From assembly GCA_050298535.1 (NCBI GenBank), contig JBNKUI010000105.1, positions 186,001 to 250,000 of the forward strand: a stretch of 64,000 nt of DNA, in the 5' to 3' direction. The position numbers and the translations under genes are program-made. Below, one piece after another: positions 59,181 to 64,000 of the stretch. A model generated the notes under the pieces. The model was not told where the DNA came from. It searched no databases and worked only from the letters and a program-made list of their open reading frames with translations. The DNA is from JABDMH01 sp050298535 (lineage in GTDB: Bacteria; Bacteroidota; Bacteroidia; Chitinophagales; Saprospiraceae). The first letter of the stretch is position 1. Each line of letters begins with the position of its first letter.

Positions 59181-61967
59181 ATGTCCGACAAGAAACTCTT
59201 CCTACTCGATGGAAATGCATTAGTGTATCGAGCCCATTTTGCTTTCATCAGCCGACCGCTCATCAACTCCAAGGGTGTAAATACCTCCGCTATCACTGGC
59301 TTTGTGCGATCCCTGTGGGATATTTTAGTGCATCAGAAGCCCTCACACATTGCCGTTTCATTTGACATTTCGGGAGACACTTTTCGCCACGAATGGTATC
59401 CTGAATACAAGGCCAACCGGGAAGCGCAGCCCGAAGACATTACGATCGCCATGCCATACATCCGTTCGATTATCGAAGGATTCAACATCCCGATTATCAC
59501 AAAGGAAGGCTACGAGGCAGACGATATCATCGGTACACTGTCCAAGCAAGCTGAAAAAGAAGGGTTTACCGTTTACATGGTTACACCTGACAAGGATTTT
59601 GGTCAGTTGGTTTCAGAAAACATTTTCCTCTATAAGCCCTCCCGACAAGGTAATGGTGTAGATATCATGGGCGAAAAGGAAATTCTTGCCAACTGGAATA
59701 TCGAACGTATTGATCAAGTGATCGATATGCTGGGTCTACAGGGCGATAGTGTAGATAACATACCAGGTATTCCAGGAATTGGTCCGAAGACGGCGTCCAA
59801 ACTACTTGAGAAGTATGATACTATTGAAGGACTGATAGCACATGCTGAAGAGCTCAAAGGCAAGCAAAAGGAACGGGTGATAGAATTTGCAGATCAGGCG
59901 CTCTTGTCTAAGAAACTTGCCACCATAGATACTGATAGTCCTGTGGAGTTTCATGAAGAGGATTTCCGACTCAGTCCGCTCAATCGAGAAAAACTAGGCG
60001 AGTTATTTAAAGATCTGGAATTCAGAACCTTGTCACAGAGCATATTGGGAGAACAAGCACAAACCGGAGGTCAGCAGGATCTCTTTGGGGGGGCTACCGG
60101 TAACACCAAAGCTAAGAAGGAGGCTCCTCGTAAGGCACCTGCCATGGCGGATAAAAACATCAAGAATACAACGCATGAATATCGATTGATCGAATCGGAC
60201 GAAGATCTCGAAGACCTGGCAGAATTACTAAATCATCAGACAATTATCTGCTTTGATACTGAAACAACCGGATTGGATGCAAATGAAGCAGAGCTGATGG
60301 GTATCTCTTTTTCTATTGAGAAAGGAAAAGGATATTGGGTACCTGTACCCTATGAAGAAGAAGGCATTCGGAGGATTCTTAACCGATTCAAGACCGTCTT
60401 TGAAAATGAAAATATTATTAAGATTGGACAAAATATCAAATATGATGCACTGATATTAAAGTGGTACGACATCGAGTTGAAAGGTACTTATCATGATACC
60501 ATGATATGCCACTATCTGCTAGAACCCGAGATGAAGCACTCTATGGACTATCTGTCAGAAACATATCTCAACTACGAACCGGTAAAGATCCAGACACTTA
60601 TTGGGAAGAAGGGCATTAGTCAACTTACCATGCGTCAGGCTGATCCAGAAAAAGTACGCGACTACGCAGCAGAAGATGCTGATATCACACTCCAGCTTCA
60701 TGAATACTTGTTTCAGGAGCTACGCAATGAAAAACTGGAGAAGTTGTACCTGGATATTGAAGAACCACTCATTAAAGTTTTAGTGGATGTAGAATTTGCA
60801 GGTGTAAACCTGGACAAGCAATATCTCAAAGACTATTCTCAAGAATTGCAGGAGCTGATCCTGGAGCAAGAGAGTAAAATCTATAAAATCGCCGGCACCC
60901 ATTTTAATATTGCTTCACCTAAGCAAGTGGGCGAGATTTTATTTGATAGGTTGAAGATTCCCTATCGATGGCGACGGACACGTACCGGCCAATACTCTAC
61001 CGACGAGGATAAGATGAATGAGCTAGCAAAAGAACATGAAATTGTGGCGGACATCATGCAACACAGGATGTATTCTAAGTTGAAATCCACCTACGTTGAT
61101 GCCCTTCCTCTGATGGTAAATCCCAAGACAGGACGGATTCATAGCTCGTTTAATCAAGCGCTGGCAGCCACTGGGAGGCTGAGTTCTAATAATCCCAACC
61201 TACAAAATATACCTATTAGAACGCCAGAAGGTCGCAGAATCCGAAAAGCGTTTGTACCTCGCGATGCTGATCATGTATTGCTATCAGCGGATTACTCGCA
61301 AATAGAGCTACGACTCATCGCCGAAATCAGTGGAGACGAAGCCATGCTTGAAGCATTTCAAAAAGGACAGGACATTCACCGGGCCACAGCAGCTCGCGTC
61401 TATGACGTCCCATACGAAGATGTAACTGATGACCAGCGAAGAAATGCAAAAACTGTGAATTTTAGCATAACCTATGGCGCTGGCTCTACCAACCTGTCAA
61501 GGCAATTGGGCATTAAACGGACTGAAGCGAAAGTGCTTATAGAACAGTACTTTAAGCAGTATGCCGGCCTGAAATCCTACATGGATTCTACGGTCGATTT
61601 CGCCCGAAAAAATGGCTACGTAGAAACCATGTTGGGCCGTAGGCGTAAGCTCCGGGACATTAATTCAAGGAATGGAATGCTGCGAAGTGGGGCCGAACGC
61701 ATAGCCATCAACACACCCATCCAGGGTACCGCTGCAGATATGATCAAACTGGCTATGATCAAAGTCTTTGATACTATGCAAGCCCATCAACTCAGATCAA
61801 AAATGATATTGCAGGTACATGATGAATTAGTCTTTGATGTACATAAATCTGAATTAGATACTCTCAAGGAGATCGTGGAAGATCAAATGAAAAATGCTAT
61901 CCCCGATCTAAAAGTCCCAATCATAGTGGGCATGGGAGTAGGCAACGATTGGCTGGAAGCACATTAG
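59181..61967 (+). CDS. polA: DNA polymerase I
   Basis: 928 residues from ATG 59181 (MSDKKLFLLDGNALVYRAHF); the frame from 59037 adds an unrelated 48 residues. Domains: 5'-3' exonuclease (1-290, with VTPDKDFGQLV and the H3TH GIPGIGPKTASKLLEKYDTI), 3'-5' proofreading exonuclease (about 330-520, catalytic D-E in CFDTETTGLD and YAAEDADITL) and polymerase. The polymerase has motif A LSADYSQIELRLIAEISGDE, motif B RRNAKTVNFSITYG and motif C VHDELVFDV. Unlike Taq polymerase the proofreading acidic residues are intact. It fills gaps in repair and removes Okazaki primers. Confidence 0.97.
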   Translation: MSDKKLFLLDGNALVYRAHFAFISRPLINSKGVNTSAITGFVRSLWDILVHQKPSHIAVSFDISGDTFRHEWYPEYKANREAQPEDITIAMPYIRSIIEGFNIPIITKEGYEADDIIGTLSKQAEKEGFTVYMVTPDKDFGQLVSENIFLYKPSRQGNGVDIMGEKEILANWNIERIDQVIDMLGLQGDSVDNIPGIPGIGPKTASKLLEKYDTIEGLIAHAEELKGKQKERVIEFADQALLSKKLATIDTDSPVEFHEEDFRLSPLNREKLGELFKDLEFRTLSQSILGEQAQTGGQQDLFGGATGNTKAKKEAPRKAPAMADKNIKNTTHEYRLIESDEDLEDLAELLNHQTIICFDTETTGLDANEAELMGISFSIEKGKGYWVPVPYEEEGIRRILNRFKTVFENENIIKIGQNIKYDALILKWYDIELKGTYHDTMICHYLLEPEMKHSMDYLSETYLNYEPVKIQTLIGKKGISQLTMRQADPEKVRDYAAEDADITLQLHEYLFQELRNEKLEKLYLDIEEPLIKVLVDVEFAGVNLDKQYLKDYSQELQELILEQESKIYKIAGTHFNIASPKQVGEILFDRLKIPYRWRRTRTGQYSTDEDKMNELAKEHEIVADIMQHRMYSKLKSTYVDALPLMVNPKTGRIHSSFNQALAATGRLSSNNPNLQNIPIRTPEGRRIRKAFVPRDADHVLLSADYSQIELRLIAEISGDEAMLEAFQKGQDIHRATAARVYDVPYEDVTDDQRRNAKTVNFSITYGAGSTNLSRQLGIKRTEAKVLIEQYFKQYAGLKSYMDSTVDFARKNGYVETMLGRRRKLRDINSRNGMLRSGAERIAINTPIQGTAADMIKLAMIKVFDTMQAHQLRSKMILQVHDELVFDVHKSELDTLKEIVEDQMKNAIPDLKVPIIVGMGVGNDWLEAH

Positions 61968-61996
61968 GGCAAAAAACAAGTTGGGTATAAAACGAA

Positions 61997-62027
61997 GAAA
62001 GGCGATCTTGCATCAAGACCGCCTTTC
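61997..62027. terminator. Bidirectional terminator between polA and the TPR gene
   Basis: GAAAGGCGATCTTG pairs with CAAGACCGCCTTTC across a two-base loop with one mismatch. T-runs on plus (TTCTTCTGTTTCTTTT) and A-rich on the other side suit both convergent genes. Confidence 0.75.
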
Positions 62028-62054
62028 TTCTGTTTCTTTTCGGATTCAATTCAT

Positions 62055-63464
62055 CTACATGACCTCAGTCATGTAATAGTTTATCAGTTGATGCACGGGT
62101 ACATCTTCTTTTAACTCGGGTAATATTTCAAAAATGATGGGTGCCAATTTGATGTCATCTATCAAAGCAAGACGCAAGGTTTCCATTCCATCCTTCTTGT
62201 TGCCCATAGAGAGTTGGCAAGCTGCCTTGCAGTATGATAACTCAGGCCCCACTGCATTATATTCTCCCTCTTCTACCACTTCTAAAGCCTTTTCGGGCTC
62301 TCCAAGTTTAAGCAAGAATGTTGCATGATCCTTCCAGATTTCAGACTGCTCGGGTCCAATCTCTGTAGCCTTCAAATAATAGTAGTGGGCTTTGGCAAAT
62401 TCTCCAACTTTTGAAAACGCCAGTGCAAGGTGGCTAAAGTACTCTTCTCGTCTGTCCTCTATTTCAATCGCTTTAAAGTAAGCGTTGATAGCACTGAGCC
62501 AACGATCTTCCCGTGCATGACAGGTACCGAGATAGAAGTATACCTCATCGTTATAAGGATCCAGCTTCGAAGCCTTATTGAAGTAGTCCTTCGCATTGGT
62601 GAAGTCATCCATCTTCAAATAGCACTCTCCGATATCTGCCAACAAATCAGAGTCCGGACCAAATAGTTCTAAGGCCTCCTTATAGAAAGCAAGTGCCTTA
62701 TGATAGTTGGTCGTTTGGAAACAGAGATCTGCACAATCACGATAACCCAACTCAAATTCCTCGTTGATGATAAATGAGTACTCGTAAGACTCAATTGCTT
62801 CTTCGTATTTTCTGGTACATGAGTAAGCATGTCCCAGATTGTACCAGGCGAGATAAGAATAAGGTTGCTTGTTGATTATCTCTTTGTGGAAAAGTATACT
62901 CTCCTTATACTTCTTCGTCAATTCAGTACAAACCCAAACTCGCTCCAGAGCTTCTTCATTGTTTGGATTATGATGTAGTGATTCTTTCAGGCTCTCAAAC
63001 ATGTTGTCGTACTCTTTCAAGCACTCAAACACTTGAGCCTCGCATAGGTAAATGTCACTGAGCTCTTCACTACTTGCCTTGCCTTTAATTCTTCCTATTA
63101 ACTGCAACGCTTTCGTATACTGACCCAAAGAACTTAAGATCTTTGCCCTGAGTAGATGGATATCCAGTTCGGCAGGTGCAAATACTTCTGCCTGGTCTAA
63201 AATAGACATTGCTTTTTCAGAGTTTCTAGTAGCAAGAAAGAGTTGTGCCTTCTTGATGTGAAAGTCCGCTGAAAAGCTATACTGGCTCAAAGCGTGATCA
63301 GCTACTTCAATGGCCTTCTCAAACAAGAATTCCTTCTCGTAGTAGTTGATCAGTTTTAAAAAATCTTGTTCCTCTAAAAAGCTGACATTTCCTTCCTGTG
63401 ACATTGTCTCAAATTCATTCACCAATAGAATCAGCGAATGGTCTTGATCGGAATTATATTTCAT
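62055..63464 (-). CDS. Cytoplasmic tetratricopeptide-repeat protein
   Basis: A 469-residue protein with no signal peptide, made of about ten to twelve consecutive TPR units (for example AWYNLGHAYSCTRKYEEAIE, VYFYLGTCHAREDRWLSAIN). It has an acidic start and a C-terminal cap (PVHQLINYYMTEVM). Such proteins are conserved one per genome in many Bacteroidota and serve as scaffolds; no partner is visible here. Convergent with polA. The upstream 535 bp should contain its promoter. Confidence 0.85.
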   Translation of the reverse strand: MKYNSDQDHSLILLVNEFETMSQEGNVSFLEEQDFLKLINYYEKEFLFEKAIEVADHALSQYSFSADFHIKKAQLFLATRNSEKAMSILDQAEVFAPAELDIHLLRAKILSSLGQYTKALQLIGRIKGKASSEELSDIYLCEAQVFECLKEYDNMFESLKESLHHNPNNEEALERVWVCTELTKKYKESILFHKEIINKQPYSYLAWYNLGHAYSCTRKYEEAIESYEYSFIINEEFELGYRDCADLCFQTTNYHKALAFYKEALELFGPDSDLLADIGECYLKMDDFTNAKDYFNKASKLDPYNDEVYFYLGTCHAREDRWLSAINAYFKAIEIEDRREEYFSHLALAFSKVGEFAKAHYYYLKATEIGPEQSEIWKDHATFLLKLGEPEKALEVVEEGEYNAVGPELSYCKAACQLSMGNKKDGMETLRLALIDDIKLAPIIFEILPELKEDVPVHQLINYYMTEVM

Positions 63465-64000
63465 GTTACCAAGGGGGATTTAGCTTTACGCCATAAAATA
63501 AGCAAATTATCACCACTGCACGTATACAATCCTCCCTCTTTTTTCGTCTGAAAAGGGCTTATTTTTCTTGAATTAGGATTAATTCTAATAAGAGTAATCT
63601 ACAGTCTTACAACAACTTAAATATTATAACTTCTTTAAATTGTAAGACTTAGTGTCTTTAACCTATTCTAACACATGAAGAAATATATGACACCTAATCA
63701 TCACACCTAATTGTGTTAAATTTTGACTTGTTTGCGTGGTATTAAATTCAACTACTATGTGTATCTCACTGGCAAAGCAATAATAATAGTTTTACGTGCC
63801 CTTGCCCCATCCTCACATTTTTGTGAATCTCCACCAAAATGATGTAAAAATGATTACATCCACAATATGTGTGCATATGTTATAGTAATATATTTACTAT
63901 AATTCTTTACTATCTACTTGAGTATCAACGATGCTAATCTGTAGAAAGGTCCCGGTAGATAATCCTATCTTGAATGCACTCTTACAAAGTCGATCTTAGG
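63465..64000. other. Gene-free AT-rich end of the window
   Basis: No ORF is supported. Two perfect palindromes lie near the end (63841-63860 and 63880-63902), listed separately; the gene they may serve would lie beyond the window. Confidence 0.5.
63841..63902. promoter_or_regulatory. Two adjacent palindromes, operator-like
   Basis: GATGTAA-AAATGA-TTACATC (63841-63860) has 7-bp arms. TTATAGTAA-TATAT-TTACTATAA (63880-63902) has 9-bp arms. Both are perfect and 19 bp apart, the size range of dimeric repressor sites. Neither is followed by a T-run, so terminators are unlikely. Confidence 0.4.

Overview
The window looks like a chromosomal segment of a Bacteroidota bacterium, probably a Cytophagales-like marine or soil relative. 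The clues are proteins typical of that phylum (DUF4920, DUF3078 and DUF6090 families, a thrombospondin-3/LamG surface protein with a 3-coathanger and sorting-type tail, reg_prop/Y_Y_Y sensor kinases), TAnnTTTG-type -7 boxes before RNA genes and few Shine-Dalgarno sequences. The genus cannot be named from sequence alone. Core genes sit near 42-45 % G+C. Two islands are AT-richer, and one gene at 46-47 kb is clearly GC-richer.

Layout. 1-8.9 kb is core: a MORN protein, a DUF4920 protein, a BioD-like/DRTGG ATPase, a candidate 6S-like RNA, then a co-directional run panC, panD, LPG-synthase-TM-like membrane protein, rfaE2-type nucleotidyltransferase, Nif3-family protein, coiled-coil zinc ribbon and a TPR protein. 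It covers pantothenate synthesis, LPS heptose activation and housekeeping. 8.9-18.7 kb is a tRNA-Met locus with repeated tRNA fragments, two GIY-YIG genes and a decayed integrase. Between them lies a cargo of a JmjC/cupin hydroxylase-like protein, a polyglutamine protein, an SdpA-like/HTTM membrane pair, an unknown protein and a large GNAT protein with a (GKG)n tract. This cargo is the best candidate for an undescribed system.

18.8-31.4 kb holds a CotH-like secreted protein and two large histidine kinases on the minus strand. One is a reg_prop lipoprotein kinase, the other a soluble kinase with twelve tandem sensor modules, and their catalytic tails are almost identical. 31.7-45.7 kb has a fasciclin lipoprotein, an AraC regulator, a 1752-residue surface protein, a LuxR-type response regulator, two decayed signalling genes, a DUF6090 protein, phosphofructokinase and a PQQ dehydrogenase with a C-terminal haem domain. 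A GC-rich NAD-dependent epimerase-like gene follows.

47.6-57.3 kb is a second island, inserted in the 3' end of tRNA-Gln(TTG). It has an intact tyrosine recombinase, a 17-bp att duplication, an excisionase-like HTH, a Rep-like protein, an XRE regulator, several unknowns and a truncated hsdM. 57.4-64 kb returns to core: hpt, a DUF3078 protein, polA and a TPR protein, then a gene-free end with two perfect palindromes.
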